Assembly: GCF_000956545.1 (NCBI RefSeq)
Contig: NZ_JYIT01000069.1
Location: forward strand, 19,128-83,127
Length of the DNA: 64,000 nucleotides
Direction of reading: 5' to 3'
Origin: Microbacterium azadirachtae
GTDB taxonomy: Bacteria; Actinomycetota; Actinomycetes; Actinomycetales; Microbacteriaceae
Shown one piece after another: positions 20,146 to 28,070 of this stretch (within the stretch, counting starts at the first letter, position 1; each line of letters opens with the position of its first letter). A program made the position numbers and the translations under genes. The notes under the pieces were generated by a model, which was not told where the DNA came from, did not search any database, and worked only from the letters and a program-made list of their open reading frames with translations.

Positions 20146-20817
20146 GTGACAGATCCGGAGACCCCGCTGCGCGTGATCCTCTTCGAGGACTCCATCCTCC
20201 TCCGCGAGGGCCTGGTGCGCCTGTTCGCCGAGGCGGGGTTCGAGACCGTCCGAGCGTACGGCGACGTCGAGGACGTAGTCACCCGCACGCGGACGTCCGG
20301 TGCGGATGTCGCGGTGCTCGACGTGCGGATGCCGCCGAGCTTCCGCGATGAGGGGATCCGCGCGGCCCTCGCGGTGCGGGCAGCGCTGCCGGGCGTCGGC
20401 GTCCTGGTGCTGAGCCAGTACGTGGAGGGCGTGTACGCCCGGGAGCTGCTGGGCGCGGGCGACGGCGGCGTCGGCTACCTGCTCAAGGACCGGGTCACGT
20501 CCCTCGACGAGCTCTCCGCCGCCGTGCGCCAGGTGCGCGGCGGAGGGACCGTGCTGGATCCGCGGGTCGTGCAGCAGCTCGTGCGCACGGGCCCGGATCC
20601 GCTGGCGACGCTCACCCCGCGGGAGAGCGAGGTGCTGGAGGCGATGGCGGAAGGACGCAGCAACGCGTCGATCGCCGCCCGGATGACCATCGGCGTGGGA
20701 GCCGTGGAGAAGAACATCTCCGCGATCTTCGCCAAGCTCGGGCTCGAGGATTCCGGCACCGATCACCGGCGCGTGCTCGCCGTGCTCGCCTACCTGCAGC
20801 ACGACCCCCGTCCCTGA
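20146..20817 (+). CDS. LuxR-family response regulator
   Basis: 223 aa. A receiver domain (residues 1-125) with the phospho-acceptor Asp59 in VAVLDVRMP and the Lys of YLLKDRV, and a C-terminal LuxR/NarL HTH (LTPRESEVLEAMAEGRSN, then AVEKNISAIFAKLGL). It is the partner of the upstream kinase. The 3' end lies inside a strong bidirectional hairpin shared with dps. Confidence 0.94.
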   Translation: MTDPETPLRVILFEDSILLREGLVRLFAEAGFETVRAYGDVEDVVTRTRTSGADVAVLDVRMPPSFRDEGIRAALAVRAALPGVGVLVLSQYVEGVYARELLGAGDGGVGYLLKDRVTSLDELSAAVRQVRGGGTVLDPRVVQQLVRTGPDPLATLTPRESEVLEAMAEGRSNASIAARMTIGVGAVEKNISAIFAKLGLEDSGTDHRRVLAVLAYLQHDPRP

Positions 20818-20835
20818 GCGGAACGGGGGTCGTGC
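20799..20835. terminator. Bidirectional terminator between response regulator and dps
   Basis: A perfect 13-base inverted repeat (GCACGACCCCCGT / ACGGGGGTCGTGC) with an 11-base loop overlaps the last codons of the response regulator and serves both convergent genes. Confidence 0.8.
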
Positions 20836-20850
20836 GCGTGATGTGCGGCG

Positions 20851-21336
20851 TCAGGCGGCGATGTGCGACACGAGGAACCAGCGGTCCTTCTCGAGGCCGC
20901 GCTGGATCTCGATCGCCACGTCCTGGCTGGTGAGGTCGATCTCGTCGAGTCCCTCCACGGCGGCCTTGACGTCCACGAGGACCGCGTCGATGTCGGCGAT
21001 GACGGCGCGGACGAGCTCGTCGGACTTCGTGAAGCCGGCCGGCACCTGCGTGGCGCCCGCCTTCTCGGCGACGACCGAGGCGCGCGCGTCGATCGGCAGG
21101 CCCAGGGCGACGATGCGCTCCGCGGCGGTGTCGGCGAAGTCGCCGGCGTGGTCCACGATCACGTCGAGCAGCTCGTGCACGCCGACGAAGTTCGCGCCGC
21201 GCACGTGCCAGTGCGCCTGCTTGCCGTTCAGCGTCAGGGCCTGAAGACCCAGCACGACAGGGGTGAGGAACTGTGCGGCACCGGCCGCGACGGTCGGGTC
21301 GACGGAGGTGGCGGTGATGGTCTCTGCGTTGCTCAT
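20851..21336 (-). CDS. dps: Dps-family DNA-protecting ferritin-like protein
   Basis: 161 aa. The Dps ferroxidase signature is present: KQAHWHVRG, then the HELLDVIVDHAGDFADTAAERI segment that supplies the His, Asp and Glu ligands at the subunit interface. Dps forms a 12-subunit shell that oxidises and stores iron and shields DNA from peroxide. The ATG at 21336 (MSNAETIT) follows GAGGAGA; an upstream in-frame ATG at 21420 lies before the promoter and is rejected. A promoter and two metal-box-like palindromes lie upstream. Confidence 0.95.
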   Translation of the reverse strand: MSNAETITATSVDPTVAAGAAQFLTPVVLGLQALTLNGKQAHWHVRGANFVGVHELLDVIVDHAGDFADTAAERIVALGLPIDARASVVAEKAGATQVPAGFTKSDELVRAVIADIDAVLVDVKAAVEGLDEIDLTSQDVAIEIQRGLEKDRWFLVSHIAA

Positions 21337-21388
21337 GATGTCTCCTCGGTGATCGCTCGGATCCGTGCGTGCTGATGTGGTGACCTCA

Positions 21389-21416
21389 ACGCTACTCGGC
21401 TCAGAATGTTCCGCAA
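21389..21416 (-). promoter_or_regulatory. dps promoter
   Basis: On the minus strand, TTGCGG (-35, bases 21416-21411) and TAGCGT (-10, bases 21394-21389) are separated by 16 bases, about 52 bases before the dps ATG. Confidence 0.55.
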
Positions 21417-21422
21417 CCAAGC

Positions 21423-21441
21423 TGAGGCAACGCTAACTCGC
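21423..21441. promoter_or_regulatory. Candidate DtxR/IdeR-type box next to the dps promoter
   Basis: TGAGG..AACGCTAAC matches 11 of 19 positions of the DtxR/IdeR consensus (TTAGGTTAGGCTAACCTAA, from memory), best in the right half. It sits 6 bases beyond the -35 of dps. An iron regulator would make sense for a ferritin-like gene, but the match is only moderate. Confidence 0.3.
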
Positions 21442-21458
21442 AGATCACAGCACATTTC

Positions 21459-21476
21459 GGCAAGGCTTGCCTTGCC
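21459..21476. promoter_or_regulatory. Perfect 18-bp palindrome GGCAAGGC-TT-GCCTTGCC
   Basis: An 8-base perfect inverted repeat with a 2-base centre lies between divergent dps and the acyltransferase gene. The core AAGGCTTGCCTT resembles metal-regulator boxes of the DtxR/MntR type; 12 of 19 bases fit the DtxR consensus. Confidence 0.45.
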
Positions 21477-21529
21477 TGCGGATCCCGTCGAGCACCGCGT
21501 GGAAGACGGGAGCGCACAGTGATCCGGGA

Positions 21530-21535
21530 TACCTT
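21530..21535 (+). promoter_or_regulatory. -10 element TACCTT (leaderless acyltransferase)
   Basis: TACCTT ends 6 bases before GTG 21542, which decides the start of the acyltransferase. Confidence 0.5.
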
Positions 21536-21541
21536 CGTCAG

Positions 21542-23647
21542 GTGGCAACAGCTGGTACCTCCTCCCGTGCGGCCCTGCGCCGTTCCCGCACATCCGCCGC
21601 GCAGAAGGTCGGTGCGAACTTCATCCCGCACGTCCAGGGCCTGCGCGCGATCGCTGTGCTCGCCGTCGTGCTCTACCACTTCTGGCCCGGGCGGCTGAGC
21701 GGCGGCTACGTCGGCGTCGACATCTTCTTCGTGATCTCGGGCTTCCTGATCACGGCGCACCTGGCGCGCGAGCTGAACGCCACCGGCCGGGTGAACCTCG
21801 GGCAGTTCTGGGCGCGTCGCGCACGTCGTCTGCTGCCCGCATCGCTCCTGGTGCTGCTGTTCTGCGCGATCGTCGCCGCGATCCCCGTGCTGTCTCCGCT
21901 GTCGCAGCTGCCGGCGGAGCTGCAGGAGATCGTCGCCTCCACCTTCTACGTGGAGAACTGGTTCCTCGCCCTGAACTCCGCGGACTATCTCGCGCACTCC
22001 GGCGACCCGACGATGGTGCAGCACTACTGGTCGCTGTCGCTCGAGGAGCAGTTCTACGTGCTCTGGCCGCTGATCATGCTGCTGGCGGCATGGATCGCGG
22101 TGAAGTACTTCCGCGGATCGCGGCTGCGCGCCGCCGCGATCGCGATCGGCGTGGTGTCGGTCGCCTCGTTCGCGTTCTGCGTCTGGTTCACCGCGACCAA
22201 TCCCGCCCCCGCCTACTTCGTGACGTTCGGCCGCATGTGGCAGTTCGGCGTAGGCGCCGTGCTCGCCCTCGTTCCGCGCCTGCGCGTCAGCAACGCGATC
22301 GGCAGCTTCCTCCTGGGCTGGGGCGGCATCATCGTGCTGCTCGTCGTGATCTACCGCTTCGACGGTCAGACGCCGTTCCCGGGATACATGGCCGCGATCC
22401 CGACCCTGGCGGCCGCCGCGATCATCGCGGCGTCGAACACCGAGCGCTGGTGGTACCCGACGCGCATCCTGGCGATCCGCCCGATGCGTTTCACCGGCGA
22501 CATCTCGTACAGCCTGTACCTCTGGCATTGGCCGCTCATCATCATCGCCCCGTCGGTGCCGTTCTGGGGTCTCACGATCTACCATCGGGTCGCCCTCGTC
22601 GGGATCTGCTTCGTGCTGGCGTGGCTCACCAAGAAGTTCGTCGAGGACCCCACCCGCACCTGGAAGCCGCTCACCTCGCGCAAGCCGCGGCTCTCGCTGT
22701 GGGCGGCCCTGGTGGCGATGGTCATCGTCGCGGGCACCGCGGGTGCGGGCTGGGCGGCGAACGCGGGCACCTACCAGCAGGGCGTGCAGGCGATCGCCCA
22801 GCTGCGCGCGAACCCGCCGGCGTGCTTCGGCGCCGCTGCGGTCCTCGACGAGTCCTGTGCGGGCACGACGACCGACAAGATCCTTCCCGCACCCGGCTTC
22901 GCGGGGGTCGACCGGCCGGAGGAATCGCAGTGCTTCGTGCAGCTCAACGATGCGCGGGCGGTGGCCTGCGAGTTCGGGTCGAAGGATCCGAAGGCCAAGC
23001 GGATCGCGCTCATCGGCGACAGTCACGCCTACCAGCTGCTGACGACCTTCCAGGGCATCGCCGAGAAGGAGGGGTGGCACCTGACCACCTACTTCAAGGG
23101 CGCCTGCCCCTGGAACACCACGCCGCTGTCGACGGGCGGCGCGTTCGGCGACGCGTGCACGCAGTATCGCGCGGCGGTGGCGAAGCAGCTCGAGAGCAAG
23201 CACTTCGATGCCGTCTTCACCGCCGCCCTGTCGACCACGCCGTACGCCGCCGGGGATCACGCCTCCTCCTATGAGGCGGCCGTCGCCGGCTACCGCGAGG
23301 CGTGGGCCACGCAGACGTCGAAGGGCACGCCGGTGATCACCGTGGTCGACAACCCCGTGTGGGAGACCGACCCGAACAAGTGCCTCCGCACCCGCGCGCA
23401 GGCGGCGTGCGACGGACCGCGATCGGACCTGCTCACGGAGAAGGATCCGCTGCGCGAGGCGGCCGCGGGGCAGAAGGACGTGACCCTGCTTGACTTCACC
23501 GAGGTGTTCTGCGGCGAGCAGGACTGCCGAGCGGTGGTCGGCGGCGCGAACATCTACCGCGATCAGGACCACATCACCGTGACCTTCGCGAACTCCCTCG
23601 CCCCGCAGTACACCGCCGCGCTCAAGACCGCGATGGGGTTGGGCTGA
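21542..23647 (+). CDS. OafA-type membrane acyltransferase with SGNH domain
   Basis: 701 aa. The N-terminal acyltransferase_3 domain (about residues 30-370) has some ten membrane helices; LYHFWPGRLSGGYVGVDIFF carries the catalytic His. A further helix leads to an extracytoplasmic SGNH/GDSL-like domain: Ser in IALIGDSHAYQ and the Asp/His pair in DQDHIT. This two-domain form O-acetylates cell-wall polymers or surface polysaccharides, acyl groups being passed across the membrane. Several cysteines in the outer part (ACFGA, ESCAG, KGACPW, RTRAQAACDG, VFCGEQDC) suggest disulfides. The start is placed at GTG 21542; a longer frame from 21467 would run through the presumed promoter. Confidence 0.9.
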   Translation: MATAGTSSRAALRRSRTSAAQKVGANFIPHVQGLRAIAVLAVVLYHFWPGRLSGGYVGVDIFFVISGFLITAHLARELNATGRVNLGQFWARRARRLLPASLLVLLFCAIVAAIPVLSPLSQLPAELQEIVASTFYVENWFLALNSADYLAHSGDPTMVQHYWSLSLEEQFYVLWPLIMLLAAWIAVKYFRGSRLRAAAIAIGVVSVASFAFCVWFTATNPAPAYFVTFGRMWQFGVGAVLALVPRLRVSNAIGSFLLGWGGIIVLLVVIYRFDGQTPFPGYMAAIPTLAAAAIIAASNTERWWYPTRILAIRPMRFTGDISYSLYLWHWPLIIIAPSVPFWGLTIYHRVALVGICFVLAWLTKKFVEDPTRTWKPLTSRKPRLSLWAALVAMVIVAGTAGAGWAANAGTYQQGVQAIAQLRANPPACFGAAAVLDESCAGTTTDKILPAPGFAGVDRPEESQCFVQLNDARAVACEFGSKDPKAKRIALIGDSHAYQLLTTFQGIAEKEGWHLTTYFKGACPWNTTPLSTGGAFGDACTQYRAAVAKQLESKHFDAVFTAALSTTPYAAGDHASSYEAAVAGYREAWATQTSKGTPVITVVDNPVWETDPNKCLRTRAQAACDGPRSDLLTEKDPLREAAAGQKDVTLLDFTEVFCGEQDCRAVVGGANIYRDQDHITVTFANSLAPQYTAALKTAMGLG

Positions 23648-23666
23648 TCTCCGCGCCCGGGCTGGA

Positions 23667-23672
23667 TAGGGT
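23667..23672 (+). promoter_or_regulatory. -10 element TAGGGT (leaderless)
   Basis: TAGGGT ends 6 bases before the ATG at 23679. Confidence 0.6.
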
Positions 23673-23678
23673 CGGCGT

Positions 23679-24209
23679 ATGAGCGACGACGCCACGATCC
23701 TGTCCTTGCCCGACCGCACGCCCGCGATCGACCCGACCGCCTTCCTCGCCACCGGTGCCAGGATCATCGGATCCGTCACCATCGGAGAGGGATCCAGCGT
23801 CTGGTACAACGCTGTGCTGCGCGCGGACTCCGCCGAGATCAGGATCGGTGCGGGCAGCAACGCGCAGGACAGCGTCTCGGTGCACGTCGATCCCGGCCAC
23901 GGCGTGACGATCGGCGACGACGTCTCGATCGGTCACAACGCCGTCGTGCACGGCTGCACGATCGGCGACGGGTCGCTGATCGGCATGGGCGCCGTCGTGC
24001 TCAACGGCGCCGTGATCGGCTCCGAGTGCCTGATCGCCGGCGGTGCACTGGTGCTGAGCGGGATGGAGGTGCCCGACGGCGCGCTCGTCGCGGGGGTCCC
24101 GGGCAAGGTCCGACGGGAGCTCACCGCGGAGGAGCGCGAGGGGCTGCGGCGGAACGCGCGGGTCTACCGCGAGCACTCGGCGCTGCACCGTCAGGCGCGC
24201 CCGCTCTGA
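23679..24209 (+). CDS. Gamma-carbonic-anhydrase-family hexapeptide protein
   Basis: 176 aa. A left-handed beta-helix of hexapeptide repeats (GSVTIGEGSSVWYNAVLRAD, then VTIGDDVSIGHNAVVHGCTIGDG) with His residues in VSVHVD, IGHNA and VVHG that match the metal ligands of trimeric gamma-carbonic anhydrases (YrdA/PaaY group). Catalytic activity of this subgroup is often weak or unproven. A short C-terminal helix ends the protein. It stands between the acyltransferase and tRNA-Met. Confidence 0.88.
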   Translation: MSDDATILSLPDRTPAIDPTAFLATGARIIGSVTIGEGSSVWYNAVLRADSAEIRIGAGSNAQDSVSVHVDPGHGVTIGDDVSIGHNAVVHGCTIGDGSLIGMGAVVLNGAVIGSECLIAGGALVLSGMEVPDGALVAGVPGKVRRELTAEEREGLRRNARVYREHSALHRQARPL

Positions 24210-24240
24210 GAGCCGCGCACGCGGCGTCACCGGCGCCCGG

Positions 24241-24246
24241 TAGTCT
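24241..24246 (+). promoter_or_regulatory. -10 element TAGTCT for tRNA-Met
   Basis: TAGTCT ends 10 bases before the mature 5' end of the tRNA, leaving room for a short precursor leader. Confidence 0.55.
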
Positions 24247-24256
24247 CGAAGCATCC

Positions 24257-24330
24257 GGGGCGGTGGCCAAGCTGGTGAAGGCAGTGGGCTCATAACCCAA
24301 CGATCGCGGGTTCAAGTCCCGCCCGCCCCA
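24257..24330 (+). tRNA. tRNA-Met (CAT), elongator type
   Basis: 74-nt cloverleaf. Acceptor GGGGCGG pairs with CCGCCCC, discriminator A at 24330; anticodon CAT at 24291-24293 in loop CTCATAA; T arm GCGGG-TTCAAGT-CCCGC. The perfect acceptor pairing at 1-72 is that of an elongator rather than an initiator tRNA. The CCA end is not encoded. Confidence 0.95.
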
Positions 24331-24387
24331 CTTGAAAGACCTGCGGCCGCTGTGAGCGGCGCTGTATTCGTCGATTTGCAAAATAGG

Positions 24388-24403
24388 TAGACCGGTCTAT
24401 TCT
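24388..24403. promoter_or_regulatory. TetR operator TAGACCGGTCTA overlapping -10 TATTCT
   Basis: The 12-base palindrome TAGACCGGTCTA (24388-24399) overlaps the -10 TATTCT (24398-24403), which ends 6 bases before the TetR ATG. This AGACCGGTCT core is typical of operators of LmrA/YxaF-like TetR repressors, so autorepression is likely. Confidence 0.75.
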
Positions 24404-24409
24404 GGTGAC

Positions 24410-25009
24410 ATGGCAACCAAGGGAGACCTGACCAAGGCACGGCTCGCAGAGTCCATGCTCGAGCTGATCCAGAGCAGCGGCTACAGCGGCACGGGCCTGA
24501 ACGCGGTGATCGAACACGCCGCCGCGCCGAAGGGCTCGATCTATTTCCATTACCCCGACGGCAAGGAGGGATTGGGCGTCGCGGCCGTCGACCTCGCCGC
24601 AGCTCAGTTCGGAGCGCTGATCGCCGAGGCCGTCGATGCGGCGGACAGCGTCCCCGACGCGGTCCGCCGAGCGATCGATGCGCTCGCGACGATCGTCGGC
24701 GGGAGCGACTTCCGGCTGGGATGCCCGGTCTCGGTGGTCACCCTCGAGATGGGCGCGGAGAGCGAGCGGCTCCGTGAGGCGTGCGCCGCGGCGTTCTCCT
24801 CGTGGATCGGCCCGACGGCTGCGCTCCTCGAATCCGGCGGCATCGGCGCCGAAGAGGCGCGGAGCCTGGCGACCGTCGTCGTGTCGACGATCGAGGGAGC
24901 GGTCATCGTGTCCCGCGCGATGAAGACCACGCAGCCGCTGTCCGCGGCCGCCGACGTGATCGCCGGTCTTCTCGAACAGCGCCTTCCGCAGGACGGAGGA
25001 GCCCGATGA
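24410..25009 (+). CDS. TetR-family repressor, LmrA/YxaF-like
   Basis: 199 aa. N-terminal TetR HTH: ARLAESMLELIQSSGYSGTGLNAVIEHAAAPKGSIYFHYPDGKEGL, where KGSIYFHYPDGKE is the mark of the LmrA/YxaF group. The C-terminal ligand domain (about 80-190) has Cys in FRLGCPVSVVT, common in this group. The leaderless start is fixed by the -10 element. The stop overlaps the next ATG (ATGA), so it is translated together with the epimerase-hydrolase fusion that it probably represses. Confidence 0.9.
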   Translation: MATKGDLTKARLAESMLELIQSSGYSGTGLNAVIEHAAAPKGSIYFHYPDGKEGLGVAAVDLAAAQFGALIAEAVDAADSVPDAVRRAIDALATIVGGSDFRLGCPVSVVTLEMGAESERLREACAAAFSSWIGPTAALLESGGIGAEEARSLATVVVSTIEGAVIVSRAMKTTQPLSAAADVIAGLLEQRLPQDGGAR

Positions 25010-26802
25010 GCGCGCTCGATGCACCGCGTCACGCACTCGTCTTCGGTGCCTCGGGCCTGGTCGGCCGTCACCTCATCCTCGCCCTCGCCGGGGCCGGGGC
25101 GCGCGTTACCGCGGCCGTCCGCAGCGCCGGTTCCGGCGCTCGCGTCGAGCGCTGGCTCAGGGAGCACGGCCTGACGCGGGCCATCGAGACGACGATCGTC
25201 GACTTCGACGCCCCGGAGATCGTGGCAGGCGGAGCGGAGGCGTTCGCGTCCGTCACCGAGATCCACAACTGCGCGGGCGCCTATCGGTTCGGGATGCCCG
25301 CGGACGAGGCGCGACGCGCGAACGTCGGCATCGTCGAGAAACTGCTCGACTTCGCCGAGGGGATCCCTGCGCTGCAGCGCATCGTCCATATCTCGGGCTA
25401 CCGCGTGGGCGGGCAGGATCCGGCGACCGTCCCTTGGTCGGAGGAGCACCGTGCCGCGGTCTACAAGGAGCTCGGCGGCTATGAGGCGTCGAAGGTGGAA
25501 TCCGATGCCATCTTCCAGGCCAGAGCCTTGGAGCGCGGGATCCCGTGGACGATCGTCAATCCGGCGAGCGTGATCGGCGACAGTGCGACGGGGGAGTCCG
25601 ATCAGCACATCGGGCTGGCCACCACGATCGAGCAGATCTGGGACGGGACCGCGACCGCGCTGCCCGCGGGCAGGGGCACCTTCCTGCCTGTTCTCACGGT
25701 CGACTACCTGGCGGCGTTCATGGCGAAGGCCGCGAGTGATCCGGCCGCCGTCGGCAAGGCGTACTGGATCCTCGACGACGCGACCCCTCCTCTGGCGGAG
25801 ATGCTGTCGCACGTCGGTCGGCATCTCGGGGCGAAGGTGCCGTGGCTGCGCGTGCCCGTCGGCATCATCAAGCGGCTTCCGCCGCAGATCACCAAGGCGG
25901 ATCCCGAGACCCTCGGCTTCCTCTCGGACGACCGCTATCCGACGGGGCCCGCGAACGCGCTGGCGGCGAAGCACGGTCTCCGGACGCCGGACGTCCTGGT
26001 GTCCCTCGACCGGTGGGCGGACCATCTGGCGGCGCACCGCTTCGGTCGTGCGAGCGCTGAGGACCGGCGGATCGTCGAGCGCGGGGGACTGAGGACGTTC
26101 GAGCTCGGGCGATCGGATTCGAGCCGGGTGATCCTGCCCGGGCTGCCGGTCAACGCCGACACCTGGGCCGAGGTCGCCTCGGCCGTGGACGCGCGCGCCG
26201 TCGACCTCCCGGGTCTGGGCCTGAGCGGCGGCACCGGCGTGCAGGACTGGGACCGCTGGCTGCCCGCCGTGCAGGGGGAGGAGCCCGTCGAGCTGATCGG
26301 ACACTCGCTCGGCGCGGCGGCGGCCGTCCTCGCGGCGGTGCGCCGTCCGGAGCGCGTCACCTCCCTCACCCTGGTCGCGCCGTTCTTCCTTCAGCCGCGG
26401 TCAGGATTCGCGGCGCCCCTGCGACCGTTCGTGCGCAGCTACCTGCGGCACGTCGACGCGGCGCGCCTGTCGATCCGGCTCACCGGATCGGCGGCGAACG
26501 CGGCGGCCCTCGAGTCCACGGTCGGCGACCTGAGGCGCACGGGTGCAGCACGCGTGGCCGCCCAGCTCGCTCTCGCCGGCTCGCCCCGGTGGCGCGCCGA
26601 GCTGCGAGAGGCTCTCGGACGATTCGGCGGACCGGTCCGCATCATCACGGGGAGCGAGGATCCGCTCGATCCCGACATGCTCGCGCGTCTCGCGTCCCGT
26701 CCGAACGTCGAGCTGATCTCGGTGGCCGGCGCCGGGCACCATCCGCAGCTGACTCACGGCGCGGCTCTCGCCGAGGTGCTGTCCGACGTGATCCGCGCCT
26801 GA
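25006..26802 (+). CDS. SDR/epimerase-type oxidoreductase fused to an alpha/beta hydrolase
   Basis: 598 aa, two enzymes in one chain. Residues 1-350 are an extended SDR: GASGLVGRHL (residues 14-23) binds NAD(P), and YEASK is the YxxxK active site, followed by the substrate part VNPASVIGD. Residues about 360-598 are an alpha/beta hydrolase: nucleophile Ser in IGHSLGAAAA, the conserved loop LPGLPVNADTW, Asp in GSEDPLDPD and His in AGAGHHPQLTHG. No membrane segments. The likely role is reduction (or epimerisation) plus ester or thioester cleavage of one substrate, controlled by the upstream TetR. The substrate is unknown. Confidence 0.85.
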   Translation: MSALDAPRHALVFGASGLVGRHLILALAGAGARVTAAVRSAGSGARVERWLREHGLTRAIETTIVDFDAPEIVAGGAEAFASVTEIHNCAGAYRFGMPADEARRANVGIVEKLLDFAEGIPALQRIVHISGYRVGGQDPATVPWSEEHRAAVYKELGGYEASKVESDAIFQARALERGIPWTIVNPASVIGDSATGESDQHIGLATTIEQIWDGTATALPAGRGTFLPVLTVDYLAAFMAKAASDPAAVGKAYWILDDATPPLAEMLSHVGRHLGAKVPWLRVPVGIIKRLPPQITKADPETLGFLSDDRYPTGPANALAAKHGLRTPDVLVSLDRWADHLAAHRFGRASAEDRRIVERGGLRTFELGRSDSSRVILPGLPVNADTWAEVASAVDARAVDLPGLGLSGGTGVQDWDRWLPAVQGEEPVELIGHSLGAAAAVLAAVRRPERVTSLTLVAPFFLQPRSGFAAPLRPFVRSYLRHVDAARLSIRLTGSAANAAALESTVGDLRRTGAARVAAQLALAGSPRWRAELREALGRFGGPVRIITGSEDPLDPDMLARLASRPNVELISVAGAGHHPQLTHGAALAEVLSDVIRA

Positions 26803-26810
26803 CATGACGT

Positions 26811-26856
26811 CGCGCCGCCCCGTCGTACTCCCTCCGGACCCCGACGAGGCGGCGCG
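26811..26856. terminator. Hairpin between convergent SDR-hydrolase and csbD genes
   Basis: A 15-base inverted repeat (CGCGCCGCCCCGTCG / CGACGAGGCGGCGCG, one mismatch) with a 16-base loop fills the gap between the two stops. Confidence 0.65.
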
Positions 26857-26867
26857 AACGCTCTGCG

Positions 26868-27074
26868 TCAGCGGTCGGTGGCGTCCTTGAGGTGCTCGCC
26901 GGCCTTCTTCGCGTCGTCCTTCAGATGCTCGCCGGCCTCCTTCAGGTCGGCCTTGGCCTGGTCGAGCTTGCCCTCGTTCTCGAGCTTCTCGTTGTCGGTG
27001 ACCTTCCCGGTCGCCTCCTTCGCCTTCCCCGCCATCTTCTCTGCGGTGTTCTTCACGTGGTCGGCAGCGCTCAT
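26868..27074 (-). CDS. CsbD-family stress protein
   Basis: 68 aa, nearly all charged or Ala: HVKNTAEKMAGKAKEATGKV then repeated KAGEHLKD-like units (AGEHLKDDAKK, AGEHLKDATDR). This is the CsbD family of small, hydrophilic general-stress proteins of unknown mechanism. The ATG has a GGAGAGGAG ribosome site. It converges with the upstream operon. Confidence 0.9.
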   Translation of the reverse strand: MSAADHVKNTAEKMAGKAKEATGKVTDNEKLENEGKLDQAKADLKEAGEHLKDDAKKAGEHLKDATDR

Positions 27075-27190
27075 GGGTCTGCTCCTCTCCAGTCGGTCGA
27101 TGCTGACAGGCTCGCAGTCGGGTGCGGATCGGTCGACGGGGTTGACGGACCGCGGGGCGGGCGCTACAGAGCGCGAGTATTTATCCTTGC

Positions 27191-27215
27191 GGGTACGTAA
27201 CCCTTCAGGTACATT
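27191..27215 (+). promoter_or_regulatory. Promoter and possible operator of the ArsR-like gene
   Basis: TACATT (27210-27215) is a -10 ending 7 bases before ATG 27223. Just upstream lies GGGTACGTAACCC, a near-palindrome with GGGT/ACCC arms that could be the site of the ArsR-like protein. Confidence 0.4.
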
Positions 27216-27222
27216 TCAACCC

Positions 27223-27540
27223 ATGGACGCCGTACTGCAAGCCCTCGCCGACCCGAGCCGTCGGGTCGTGCTCGGGATCCTGCGCGACCATGAGGCTACG
27301 GCGGGAGAACTCGCCGACGCGCTGCCGATCGCCCGCCCCGGGGTCTCCCGGCACCTGCGCGTGCTGCGCGAGGCGGGCCTCGTCGACGTTCGGCAGGAGG
27401 CGCAGCGGCGGATCTATCGCCTGCGGCCGGAGGCGCTCATCGGCATCGACGCCTGGCTGGACGACTATCGCGATCTGTGGATCCAGCGACTCGACGCCCT
27501 GCACACCGAGATCGCGCGAGGGAAGAAGGACGGGACATGA
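27223..27540 (+). CDS. ArsR-family winged-helix regulator
   Basis: 105 aa. The winged HTH is clear: MDAVLQALADPSRRVVLGIL, ELADALPIARPGVSRHLRVL and AGLVDVRQEAQRRIYRLRP. No metal-binding cysteines are present, which fits the subgroup that pairs with SRPBCC proteins rather than metal sensors. The start is the leaderless ATG at 27223; the frame stays open upstream through the csbD region. The stop overlaps the SRPBCC gene (ATGA). Confidence 0.9.
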   Translation: MDAVLQALADPSRRVVLGILRDHEATAGELADALPIARPGVSRHLRVLREAGLVDVRQEAQRRIYRLRPEALIGIDAWLDDYRDLWIQRLDALHTEIARGKKDGT

Positions 27541-28061
27541 TCGTGACCGGCACGATGTGGGAGATCGACGACGCCCACGGGGGCATCCGCGTGGAGGACG
27601 TGTACGACACCGACATCGCGGACCTGTGGCAGGCGTGCACGGATCCGGCGCGTCTGGAGCGCTGGATCGTGAAGGTGCACGGCGACCTCCGCCCGGGCGG
27701 TGTGCTCGACGCGACGTTCACGAGCACCTGGACCGGGCGGATGCGGATCGACGTCTGCGAGGCGCCCCGTCACCTCGTGCTCACCCAGCAGCCGGGCACC
27801 GAGGAGGAGACGGTGATCGAGGCCTGGCTCCAGGCGGAGGGCACGCGCACGCGATTGATCGTCGAGGAGCGCGGGCTCGGATCCGGCGTGCTGCACTTCC
27901 ACGCCGCGGGCTGGCAGGTGCACCTCGAAGACCTCGGGCTCTCGCTGCGGAACGACGCGCCTACCCATCCCGGCGGCTGGTCGTCGCAGCAGCCCGCCGA
28001 AGCGTGGCGGTCACGCTGGCAGGAGCTGATCCCCGCTTACGAGCAGGTCCGCGCCGGCTGA
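27537..28061 (+). CDS. SRPBCC (AHSA1-like) domain protein
   Basis: 174 aa. START-like helix-grip fold: VEDVYDTDIADLWQACTDPARLERWI, GDLRPGGVLDATF, and the long C-terminal helix GGWQVHLEDL-like segment near residue 123. These proteins bind small hydrophobic ligands; ArsR-SRPBCC gene pairs are common in actinobacteria, function usually unknown. It is coupled to the ArsR gene and converges with the S33 hydrolase gene 9 bases away. Confidence 0.88.
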   Translation: MIVTGTMWEIDDAHGGIRVEDVYDTDIADLWQACTDPARLERWIVKVHGDLRPGGVLDATFTSTWTGRMRIDVCEAPRHLVLTQQPGTEEETVIEAWLQAEGTRTRLIVEERGLGSGVLHFHAAGWQVHLEDLGLSLRNDAPTHPGGWSSQQPAEAWRSRWQELIPAYEQVRAG

Positions 28062-28070
28062 CGCACGTCG

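Noticed and set aside
21467..21541. Longer N-terminus of the acyltransferase from ATG 21467
   Set aside because: The extra 25 residues resemble no signal or family, and the region contains the -10 element that is correctly spaced for GTG 21542.
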